From the NCBI GenBank assembly GCA_021234535.1, contig CM037840.1, positions 14,525,415 through 14,589,414 on the forward strand: 64,000 nt of DNA, read 5' to 3'. The first letter of the stretch is position 1; each line of letters starts with the position of its first letter. Made by a program: the position numbers and the translations under genes. The DNA is from Stichopus chloronotus. Lineage: Eukaryota > Echinodermata > Holothuroidea > Aspidochirotida > Stichopodidae. Below the pieces are notes generated by a model. The model saw nothing but the letters and a program-made list of their open reading frames with translations. It searched no databases and was not told the origin of the DNA. Shown here piece by piece: positions 47,801-59,800 of this stretch.

Positions 47801-50800
47801 TGGAGTTGATGTTGGTGTGCTAGTTGGAGTAGATGTTTGTGTACTTGTTGGTGTACTGGTTGGAGTAGATGTTGGAGTTGATGATGGTGTACTAGTTGCA
47901 GTGGAAGTATGAGTACATGTTTCAGTTGCAGAGCACAACTCAGTGGTTAAAGTTTCTGTATGAGGAGTGAATGTTGGTGTACTGGTAGGAATAGAAGTTG
48001 GTGTACTCGTAGGGGTTGATGTTGGTGTACTAGTTAGAGTAGATGTTGGTGTACTGGTGGGAGTAGAAGTTGGTGTACTTGTAGGAGTTGATGTTGGTGT
48101 ACTAGATAGAGTAGATGTTGGTGTGCTGGTGGGAGTTGAAGTTGGTGTACTTATTGGAGTTGCTGTTGGTGTACTAGTTGGAGTAGATGTTGGTGTGCTG
48201 GTGGGAGTTGAAGTTGGTGTACTTGTTGGAGTTGCTGTTGGTGTACTAGTTGGAGTTGATGTTGGTGTGCTAGTTGGAGTAGATGTTTGTGTAGCTCTTG
48301 GTGTACTGGTAGGAGTAGATGTTGGAGTTGATGATGGTATACTAGTTGCAGTGGAAGTATGAGTACATGTTTCAGTTGTAGAGCACAACTCAGTGGTTAA
48401 AGTTTCTGTATGAGGAGTGAATGTTGGTGTACTGGTAGGAATAGAAGTTGGTGTACTCGTAGGGGTTGATGTTGGTGTACTAGTTAGAGTAGATGTTGGT
48501 GTACTGGTGGGAGAAGAAGTTGGTGAACTTGTTGGAGTTGCTGTTGGTGTACTACTTAGAGTAGATGTTGGTGTGCTGGTGGGAGTTGAAGTTGGTGTAC
48601 TTGTTGGAGTTGCTGTTGGTGTACTAGTTGGAGTAGATGTTGGTGTGCTGGTGGGAGTTGAAGTTGGTGTACTTGTTAGAGTTGCTGTTGGTGTACTAGT
48701 TGGAGTGGAAGTATGAGTACATGTTTCAGCTGCAGAGCACAATTCAGTAGTTCCAGTTTCTGTATGAGGTGTAAAGGTTATAGTGCTAGTTGGGGTAGAT
48801 GTTGGTGTACTGGTGGGAGAATAAGTTGGTGTACTTGTAGGAGTTGATGTTGGTGTACTAGTTAGAGTAGATGTTGGTGTACTGGTGGGAGTAGAGTTTG
48901 GTGTACTTGTTGGAGTTGATGTTGGTGTACTAGTTAGAGTAGATGTTGGTGTGCTGGTGGGAGTTGAAGTTGGTGTACTTGTTGGAGTTGATGTTAGTGT
49001 ACTAGTTGGAGTTGATGTTGGTGTACTAGTTGGAGTTGATGTTGGTGTGCTAGTTGGAGTAGATGTTTGTGTACTTGTTGGTGTACTGGTTGGAGTAGAT
49101 GTTGGAGTTGATGATGGTGTACTAGTTGCAGTGGAAGTATGAGTACATGTTTCAGTTGTAGAGCACAACTCAGTGGTTAAAGTTTCTGTATGAGGAGTGA
49201 ATGTTGGTGTACTGGTAGGAATAGAAGTTGGTGTACTCGTAGGGGTTGATGTTGGTGTACTAGTTGGAGTAGATGTTGGTGTACTGGTGGGAGTAGAAGT
49301 TGGTGTACTTGTAGGAGTTGATGTTGGTGTACTAGATAGAGTAGATGTTGGTGTGCTGGTGGGAGTTGAAGTTGGTGTACTTATTGGAGTTGCTGTTGGT
49401 GTACTAGTTGGAGTAGATGTTGGTGTGTTGGTGGGAGTTGAAGTTGGTGTACTTGTTGGAGTTGCTGTTGGTGTACTAGTTGGAGTTGATGTTGGTGTGC
49501 TAGTTGGAGTAGATGTTTGTGTAGTTCTTGGTGTACTGGTAGGAGTAGATGTTGGAGTTGATGATGGTATACTAGTTGCAGTGGAAGTATGAGTACATGT
49601 TTCAGTTGTAGAGCACAACTCAGTGGTTAAAGTTTCTGTATGAGGAGTGAATGTTGGTGTACTGGTAGGAATAGAAGTTGGTGTACTCGTAGGGGTTGAT
49701 GTTGGTGTACTAGTTAGAGTAGATGTTGGTGTACTGGTGGGAGAAGAAGTTGGTGAACTTGTTGGAGTTGCTGTTGGTGTACTAGTTAGAGTAGATGTTG
49801 GTGTGCTGGTGGGAGTTGAAGTTGGTGTACTTGTTGGAGTTGCTGTTGGTGTACTAGTTGGAGTAGATGTTGGTGTGCTGGTGGGAGTTGAAGTTGGTGT
49901 ACTTGTTAGAGTTGCTGTTGGTGTACTAGTTGGAGTGGAAGTATGAGTACATGTTTCAGCTGTAGAGCACAATTCAGTAGTTCCAGTTTCTGTATGAGGT
50001 GTAAAGGTTATAGTGCCAGTTGGGGTAGATGTTGGTGTACTGGTGGGAGAAGAAGTTGGTGTACTTGTAGGAGTTGATGTTGGTGTACTAGTTAGAGTAG
50101 ATGTTGGTGTACTGGTGGGAGTAGAGTTTGGTGTACTTGTTGGAGTTGATGTTGGTGTACTAGTTAGAGTAGATGTTGGTGTGCTGGTGGGAGTTGAAGT
50201 TGGTGTACTTGTTGGAGTTGATGTTAGTGTACTAGTTGGAGTTGATGTTGGTGTACTAGTTGGAGTTGATGTTGGTGTGCTAGTTGGAGTAGATGTTTGT
50301 GTAGTTCTTGGTGTACTGGTAGGAGTAGATGTTGGAGTTGATGATGGTGTACTAGTTGCAGTGGAAGTATGAGTACATGTTTCAGTTGTAGAGCACAACT
50401 CAGTGGTTAAAGTTTCTGTATGAGGAGTGAATGTTGGTGTACTGGTAGGAATAGAAGTTGGTGTACTCGTAGGGGTTGATGTTGGTGTACTAGTTGGAGT
50501 AGATGTTGGTGTACTGGTGGGAGTAGAAGTTGGTGTACTTGTAGGAGTTGATGTTGGTGTACTAGTTAGAGTAGATGTTGGTGTACTGGTGGGAGAAGAA
50601 GTTGGTGTACTTGTTGGAGTTGCTGTTGGTGTACTAGTTAGAGTAGATGTTGGTGTACTGGTGGGAGTTGAAGTTGGTGTACTTGTTGGAGTTGCTGTTG
50701 GTGTACTAGTTGGAGTAGATGTTGGTGTACTGGTGGGTGTTGAAGTTGGTGTACTTGTTGGAGTTGCTGTTGGTGTACTAGTTGGAGTGGAAGTATGAGT

Positions 50801-53800
50801 ACATGTTTCAGTTGTAGAGCACAATTCAGTAGTTCCAGTTTCTGTATGAGGTGTAAAGGTTATAGTGCTAGTTGGGGTAGATGTCGGTGTACTGGTGGGA
50901 GTAGAAGTTGGTGTACTTGTAGCAGTTGATGTTGGTGTACTTGTTGGAGTTGATGTTGGTGTACTAGTTAGAGTAGATGTTGGTGTACTGGTGGGAGAAG
51001 AAGTTGGTGTACTTGTTGGAGTTGCTGTTGGTGTACTAGTTAGAGTAGATGTTGGTGTACTGGTGGGAGTTGAAGTTGGTGTACTTGTTGGAGTTGCTAT
51101 TGGTGTACTAGTTGGAGTAGATGTTGGTGTGCTGGTGGGTGTTGAAGTTGGTGTACTTGTTGGAGTTACTGTTGGTGTACTAGTTGGAGTGGAAGTATCA
51201 GTACATGTTTCAGCTGTAGAGCACAATTCAGTAGTTCCAGTTTCTGTATGAGGTGTAAAGGTTATAGTGCTAGTTGGGGTAGATGTTGGTGTACTGGTGG
51301 GAGAAGAAGTTGGTGTACTTGTAGGAGTTGATGTTGGTGTACTAGTTAGAGTAGATGTTGGTGTACTGGTGGGAGTAGAGTTTGGTGTACTTGTTGGAGT
51401 TGATGTTGGTGTACTAGTTAGAGTAGATGTTGGTGTGCTGGTGGGAGTTGAAGTTGGTGTACTTGTTGGAGTTGATGTTAGTGTACTAGTTGGAGTTGAT
51501 GTTGGTGTACTAGTTGGAGTTGATGTTGGTGTGCTAGTTGGAGTAGATGTTTGTGTAGTTCTTGGTGTACTGGTAGGAGTAGATGTTGGAGTTGATGATG
51601 GTGTACTAGTTGCAGTGGAAGTATGAGTACATGTTTCAGTTGTAGAGCACAACTCAGTGGTTAAAGTTTCTGTATGAGGAGTGAATGTTGGTGTACTGGT
51701 AGGAATAGAAGTTGGTGTACTCGTAGGGGTTGATGTTGGTGTACTAGTTGGAGTAGATGTTGGTGTACTGGTGGGAGTAGAAGTTGGTGTACTTGTAGGA
51801 GTTGATGTTGGTGTACTAGTTAGAGTAGATGTTGGTGTACTGGTGGGAGAAGAAGTTGGTGTACTTGTTGGAGTTGCTGTTGGTGTACTAGTTAGAGTAG
51901 ATGTTGGTGTACTGGTGGGAGTTGAAGTTGGTGTACTTGTTGGAGTTGCTGTTGGTGTACTAGTTGGAGTAGATGTTGGTGTGCTGGTGGGTGTTGAAGT
52001 TGGTGTACTTGTTGGAGTTACTGTTGGTGTACTAGTTGGAGAGGAAGTATGAGTACATGTTTCAGCTGTAGAGCACAATTCAGTAGTTCCAGTTTCTGTA
52101 TGAGGTGTAAAGGTTATAGTGCTAGTTGGGGTAGATGTTGGTGTACTGGTGGGAGTAGAAGTTGGTGTACTTGTAGGAGTTGATGTTGGTGTACTAGTTA
52201 GAGTAGATGTTGGTGTACTCGTGGGAGTAGAGGTTGGTGTACTTGTTGGAGTTGATGTTGGTGTACTAGTGAGAGTAGATGTTGGTGTGCTGGTGGGAGT
52301 TGAAGTTGGTGTACTTGTTGGAGTTGATGTTAGTGTACTAGTTGGAGTAGATGTTGGTGTGCTGGTGGGTGTTGAAGTTGGTGTACTTGTTGGAGTTGCT
52401 GTTGGTGTACTAGTTGCAGTGGAAGTATGAGTACATGTTTCAGCTGTAGAGCACAATTCAGTAGTTCCAGTTTCTGTATGAGGTGTAAAGGTTATAGTGC
52501 TAGTTGGGGTAGATGTTGGTGTACTGGTGGGAGAAGAAGTTGGTGTACTTGTTGGAGTTGCTGTTGGTGTACTAGTTAGAGTAGATGTTGGTGTACTGGT
52601 GGGAGTTGAAGTTGGTGTACTTGTTGGAGTTGATGTTGGTGTACTAGTTGGAGTTGATGTTGGTGTGCTAGTTGGAGTAGATGTTTGTGTAGTTCTTGGT
52701 GTACTGGTAGGAGTAGATGTTGGAGTTGATGATGGTGTACTAGTTGCAGTGGAAGTATGAGTAAATGTTTCAGTTGTAGAGCACAACTCAGTGGTTAAAG
52801 TTTCTGTATGAGGAGTGAATGTTGGTGTACTGGTAGGAATAGAAGTTGGTGTACTTGTAGGAGTTGATGTTGGTGTACTAGTTAGAGTAGATGTTGGTGT
52901 AATGGTGGGAGAAGAAGTTGGTGAACTTCTTGGAGTTGCTGTTGGTGTACTAGTTAGAGTAGATGTTGGTGTGCTGGTGGGAGTTGAAGTTGGTGTACTT
53001 GTTGGAGTTGCTGTTGGTGTACTAGTTGGAGTAGATGTTGGTGTGCTGGTGGGAGTTGAAGTTGGTGTACTTGTTGGAGTTGCTGTTGGTGTACTAGTTG
53101 GAGTGGAAGTATGAGTACATGTTTCAGCTGTAGAGCACAATTCAGTAGTTCCAGTTTCTGTATGAGGTGTAAAGGTTATAGTGCTAGTTGGGGTAGATGT
53201 TGGTGTACTGGTGGGAGTAGAGTTTGGTGTACTTGTTGGAGTTGATGTTGGTGTACTAGTTAGAGTAGATGTTGGTGTGCTGGTGGGAGTTGAAGTTGGT
53301 GTACTTGTTGGAGTTGATGTTAGTGTACTAGTTGGAGTTGATGTTGGTGTACTAGTTGGAGTTGATGTTGGTGTACTTGTTGGAGTTGCTGTTGGTGTAC
53401 TAGTTGCAGTGGAAGTATGAGTACATGTTTCAGCTGTAGAGCACAATTCAGTAGTTCCAATTTCTGTATGAGGTGTAAAGGTTATAGTGCTAGTTGGGGT
53501 AATTGTTGGTGTACTGGTGGGAGAAGAAGTTGGTGTACTTGTAGGAGTTGATGTTGGTGTACTAGTTAGAGTAGATGTTGGTGTACTGGTGGGAGTAGAG
53601 TTTGGTGTACTTGTTGGAGTTGATGTTGGTGTACTAGTTAGAGTAGATGTTGGTGTGCTGGTGGGAGTTGAAGTTGGTGTACTTGTTGGAGTTGATGTTA
53701 GTGTACTAGTTGGAGTTGATGTTGGTGTACTAGTTGGAGTTGATGTTGGTGTGCTAGTTGGAGTAGATGTTTGTGTAGTTCTTGGTGTACTGGTAGGAGT

Positions 53801-56800
53801 AGATGTTGGAGTTGATGATGGTGTACTAGTTGCAGTGGAAGTATGAGTACATGTTTCAGTTGTAGAGCACAACTCAGTGGTTAAAGTTTCTGTATGAGGA
53901 GTGAATGTTGGTGTACTGGTAGGAATAGAAGTTGGTGTACTCGTAGGGGTTGATGTTGGTGTACTAGTTGGAGTAGATGTTGGTGTACTGGTGGGAGTAG
54001 AAGTTGGTGTACTTGTAGGAGTTGATGTTGGTGTACTAGTTAGAGTAGATGTTGGTGTACTGGTGGGAGAAGAAGTTGGTGTACTTGTTGGAGTTGCTGT
54101 TGGTGTACTAGTTAGAGTAGATGTTGGTGTACTGGTGGGAGTTGAAGTTGGTGTACTTGTTGGAGTTGCTGTTGGTGTACTAGTTGGAGTAGATGTTGGT
54201 GTGCTGGTGGGTGTTGAAGTTGGTGTACTTGTTGGAGTTACTGTTGGTGTACTAGTTGGAGTGGAAGTATGAGTACATGTTTCAGCTGTAGAGCACAATT
54301 CAGTAGTTCCAGTTTCTGTATGAGGTGTAAAGGTTATAGTGCTAGTTGGGGTAGATGTTGGTGTACTGGTGGGAGTAGAAGTTGGTGTACTTGTAGGAGT
54401 TGATGTTGGTGTACTAGTTAGAGTAGATGTTGGTGTACTCGTGGGAGTAGAGGTTGGTGTACTTGTTGGAGTTGATGTTGGTGTACTAGTGAGAGTAGAT
54501 GTTGGTGTGCTGGTGGGAGTTGAAGTTGGTGTACTTGTTGGAGTTGATGTTAGTGTACTAGTTGGAGTAGATGTTGGTGTGCTGGTGGGTGTTGAAGTTG
54601 GTGTACTTGTTGGAGTTGCTGTTGGTGTACTAGTTAGAGTAGATGTTGGTGTAATGGTGGGAGAAGAAGTTGGTGAACTTCTTGGAGTTGCTGTTGGTGT
54701 ACTAGTTAGAGTAGATGTTGGTGTGCTGGTGGGAGTTGAAGTTGGTGTACTTGTTGGAGTTGCTGTTGGTGTACTAGTTGGAGTAGATGTTGGTGTGCTG
54801 GTGGGAGTTGAAGTTGGTGTACTTGTTGGAGTTGCTGTTGGTGTACTAGTTGGAGTGGAAGTATGAGTACATGTTTCAGCTGTAGAGCACAATTCAGTAG
54901 TTCCAGTTTCTGTATGAGGTGTAAAGGTTATAGTGCTAGTTGGGGTAGATGTTGGTGTACTGGTGGGAGTAGAGTTTGGTGTACTTGTTGGAGTTGATGT
55001 TGGTGTACTAGTTAGAGTAGATGTTGGTGTGCTGGTGGGAGTTGAAGTTGGTGTACTTGTTGGAGTTGATGTTAGTGTACTAGTTGGAGTTGATGTTGGT
55101 GTACTAGTTGGAGTTGATGTTGGTGTACTTGTTGGAGTTGCTGTTGGTGTACTAGTTGCAGTGGAAGTATGAGTACATGTTTCAGCTGTAGAGCACAATT
55201 CAGTAGTTCCAATTTCTGTATGAGGTGTAAAGGTTATAGTGCTAGTTGGGGTAATTGTTGGTGTACTGGTGGGAGAAGAAGTTGGTGTACTTGTAGGAGT
55301 TGATGTTGGTGTACTAGTTAGAGTAGATGTTGGTGTACTGGTGGGAGTAGAGTTTGGTGTACTTGTTGGAGTTGATGTTGGTGTACTAGTTAGAGTAGAT
55401 GTTGGTGTGCTGGTGGGAGTTGAAGTTGGTGTACTTGTTGGAGTTGATGTTAGTGTACTAGTTGGAGTTGATGTTGGTGTACTAGTTGGAGTTGATGTTG
55501 GTGTGCTAGTTGGAGTAGATGTTTGTGTAGTTCTTGGTGTACTGGTAGGAGTAGATGTTGGAGTTGATGATGGTGTACTAGTTGCAGTGGAAGTATGAGT
55601 ACATGTTTCAGTTGTAGAGCACAACTCAGTGGTTAAAGTTTCTGTATGAGGAGTGAATGTTGGTGTACTGGTAGGAATAGAAGTTGGTGTACTCGTAGGG
55701 GTTGATGTTGGTGTACTAGTTGGAGTAGATGTTGGTGTACTGGTGGGAGTAGAAGTTGGTGTACTTGTAGGAGTTGATGTTGGTGTACTAGTTAGAGTAG
55801 ATGTTGGTGTACTGGTGGGAGAAGAAGTTGGTGTACTTGTTGGAGTTGCTGTTGGTGTACTAGTTAGAGTAGATGTTGGTGTACTGGTGGGAGTTGAAGT
55901 TGGTGTACTTGTTGGAGTTGCTGTTGGTGTACTAGTTGGAGTAGATGTTGGTGTGCTGGTGGGTGTTGAAGTTGGTGTACTTGTTGGAGTTACTGTTGGT
56001 GTACTAGTTGGAGTGGAAGTATGAGTACATGTTTCAGCTGTAGAGCACAATTCAGTAGTTCCAGTTTCTGTATGAGGTGTAAAGGTTATAGTGCTAGTTG
56101 GGGTAGATGTTGGTGTACTGGTGGGAGTAGAAGTTGGTGTACTTGTAGGAGTTGATGTTGGTGTACTAGTTAGAGTAGATGTTGGTGTACTCGTGGGAGT
56201 AGAGGTTGGTGTACTTGTTGGAGTTGATGTTGGTGTACTAGTGAGAGTAGATGTTGGTGTGCTGGTGGGAGTTGAAGTTGGTGTACTTGTTGGAGTTGAT
56301 GTTAGTGTACTAGTTGGAGTAGATGTTGGTGTGCTGGTGGGTGTTGAAGTTGGTGTACTTGTTGGAGTTGCTGTTGGTGTACTAGTTGCAGTGGAAGTAT
56401 GAGTACATGTTTCAGCTGTAGAGCACAATTCAGTAGTTCCAGTTTCTGTATGAGGTGTAAAGGTTATAGTGCTAGTTGGGGTAGATGTTGGTGTACTGGT
56501 GGGAGAAGAAGTTGGTGTACTTGTTGGAGTTGCTGTTGGTGTACTAGTTAGAGTAGATGTTGGTGTACTGGTGGGAGTTGAAGTTGGTGTACTTGTTGGA
56601 GTTGATGTTGGTGTACTAGTTGGAGTTGATGTTGGTGTGCTAGTTGGAGTAGATGTTTGTGTAGTTCTTGGTGTACTGGTAGGAGTAGATGTTGGAGTTG
56701 ATGATGGTGTACTAGTTGCAGTGGAAGTATGAGTAAATGTTTCAGTTGTAGAGCACAACTCAGTGGTTAAAGTTTCTGTATGAGGAGTGAATGTTGGTGT

Positions 56801-59800
56801 ACTGGTAGGAATAGAAGTTGGTGTACTTGTAGGAGTTGATGTTGGTGTACTAGTTAGAGTAGATGTTGGTGTAATGGTGGGAGAAGAAGTTGGTGAACTT
56901 CTTGGAGTTGCTGTTGGTGTACTAGTTAGAGTAGATGTTGGTGTGCTGGTGGGAGTTGAAGTTGGTGTACTTGTTGGAGTTGCTGTTGGTGTACTAGTTG
57001 GAGTAGATGTTGGTGTGCTGGTGGGAGTTGAAGTTGGTGTACTTGTTGGAGTTGCTGTTGGTGTACTAGTTGGAGTGGAAGTATGAGTACATGTTTCAGC
57101 TGTAGAGCACAATTCAGTAGTTCCAGTTTCTGTATGAGGTGTAAAGGTTATAGTGCTAGTTGGGGTAGATGTTGGTGTACTGGTGGGAGTAGAGTTTGGT
57201 GTACTTGTTGGAGTTGATGTTGGTGTACTAGTTAGAGTAGATGTTGGTGTGCTGGTGGGAGTTGAAGTTGGTGTACTTGTTGGAGTTGATGTTAGTGTAC
57301 TAGTTGGAGTTGATGTTGGTGTACTAGTTGGAGTTGATGTTGGTGTACTTGTTGGAGTTGCTGTTGGTGTACTAGTTGCAGTGGAAGTATGAGTACATGT
57401 TTCAGCTGTAGAGCACAATTCAGTAGTTCCAATTTCTGTATGAGGTGTAAAGGTTATAGTGCTAGTTGGGGTAATTGTTGGTGTACTGGTGGGAGAAGAA
57501 GTTGGTGTACTTGTTGGAGTTGCTGTTGGTGTACTAGTTAGAGTAGATGTTGGTGTACTGGTGGGAGTTGAAGTTGGTGTACTTGTTGGAGTTGCTGTTG
57601 GTGTACTAGTTGGAGTAGATGTTGGTGTGCTGGTGGGTGTTGAAGTTGGTGTACTTGTTGGAGTTGCTGTTGGTGTACTAGTTGGAGTGGAAGTATGAGT
57701 ACATGTTTCAGCTGTAGAGCACAATTCAGTAGTTCCAGTTTCTGTATGAGGTGTAAAGGTTATAGTGCTAGTTGGGGTAGATGTTGGTGTACTGGTGGGA
57801 GTAGAAGTTTGTGTACTTGTAGGAGTTGATGTTGGTGTACTAGTTAGAGTAGATGTTGGTGTACTCGTGGGAGTAGAGGTTGGTGTACTTGTTGGAGTTG
57901 ATGTTGGTGTACTAGTGAGAGTAGATGTTGGTGTGCTGGTGGGAGTTGAAGTTGGTGTACTTGTTGGAGTTGATGTTAGTGTACTAGTTGGAGTAGATGT
58001 TGGTGTGCTGGTGGGTGTTGAAGTTGGTGTACTTGTTGGAGTTGATGTTAGTGTACTAGTTGAAGTTGATGTTGGTGTGCTAGTTGGAGTAGATGTTTGT
58101 GTACTTGTTGGTGTACTGGTTGGAGTAGATGTTGGAGTTGATGATGGTGTACTAGTTGCAGTGGAAGTATGAGTACATGTTTCAGTTGTAGAGCACAACT
58201 CAGTGGTTAAAGTTTCTGTATGAGGTGTGAATGTTGGAGTACTGGTAGGAATAGAAGTTGGTGTACTCGTAGGGGTTGATGTTGGTGTACTAGTTGGAGT
58301 AGATGTTGGTGTACTGGTAGGAGTAGAAGTTGGTGTACTTGTTGGGGTTGATGTTGGTGTACTAGTTAGAGTGGATGTTGGTGTACTGGTGGGAGTTGAA
58401 GTTGGTGTACTTGTTGGAGTTGATGTTGGTGTACTAGTTGGAGTTGATGTTGGTGTGCTAGTTGGAGTAGATGTTTGTGTAGTTCTTGGTGTACTGGTAG
58501 GAGTAGATGTTGGAGTTGATGATGGTGTACTAGTTGCAGTGGAAGTATGAGTAAATGTTTCAGTTGTAGAGCACAACTCAGTGGTTAAAGTTTCTGTATG
58601 AGGAGTGAATGTTGGTGTACTGGTAGGAATAGAAGTTGGTGTACTTGTAGGAGTTGATGTTGGTGTACTAGTTAGAGTAGATGTTGTCGTAATGGTGGGA
58701 GAAGAAGTTGGTGAACTTCTTGGAGTTGCTGTTGGTGTACTAGTTAGAGTAGATGTTGGTGTGCTGGTGGGAGTTGAAGTTGGTGTACTTGTTGGAGTTG
58801 CTGTTGGTGTACTAGTTGGAGTAGATGTTGGTGTGCTGGTGGGAGTTGAAGTTGGTGTACTTGTTGGAGTTGCTGTTGGTGTACTAGTTGGAGTGGAAGT
58901 ATGAGTACATGTTTCAGCTGTAGAGCACAATTCAGTAGTTCCAGTTTCTGTATGAGGTGTAAAGGTTATAGTGCTAGTTGGGGTAGATGTTGGTGTACTG
59001 GTGGGAGTAGAGTTTGGTGTACTTGTTGGAGTTGATGTTGGTGTACTAGTTAGAGTAGATGTTGGTGTGCTGGTGGGAGTTGAAGTTGGTGTACTTGTTG
59101 GAGTTGATGTTAGTGTACTAGTTGGAGTTGATGTTGGTGTACTAGTTGGAGTTGATGTTGGTGTGCTAGTTGGAGTAGATGTTTGTGTAGTTCTTGGTGT
59201 ACTGGTAGGAGTAGATGTTGGAGTTGATGATGGTGTACTAGTTGCAGTGGAAGTATGAGTACATGTTTCAGTTGTAGAGCACAACTCAGTGGTTAAAGTT
59301 TCTGTATGAGGAGTGAATGTTGGTGTACTGGTAGGAATAGAAGTTGGTGTACTCGTAGGGGTTGATGTTGGTGTACTAGTTGGAGTAGATGTTTGTGTGC
59401 TGGTGGGAGTAGAAGTTGGTGTACTTGTTGGAGTTGCTGTTGGTGTACTAGTTAGAGTAGATGTTGGTGTACTGGTGGGAGTTGAAGTTGGTGTACTTGT
59501 TGGAGTTGCTGTTGGTGTACTAGTTGGAGTAGATGTTGGTGTGCTGGTGGGTGTTGAAGTTGGTGTACTTGTTGGAGTTGCTGTTGGTGTACTAGTTGGA
59601 GTGGAAGTATGAGTACATGTTTCAGCTGTAGAGCACAATTCAGTAGTTCCAGTTTCTGTATGAGGTGTAAAGGTTATAGTGCTAGTTGGGGTAGATGTTG
59701 GTGTACTGGTGGGAGTAGAAGTTGGTGTACTTGTAGGAGTTGATGTTGGTGTACTAGTTAGAGTAGATGTTGGTGTACTGGTGGGAGTAGAGGTTGGTGT

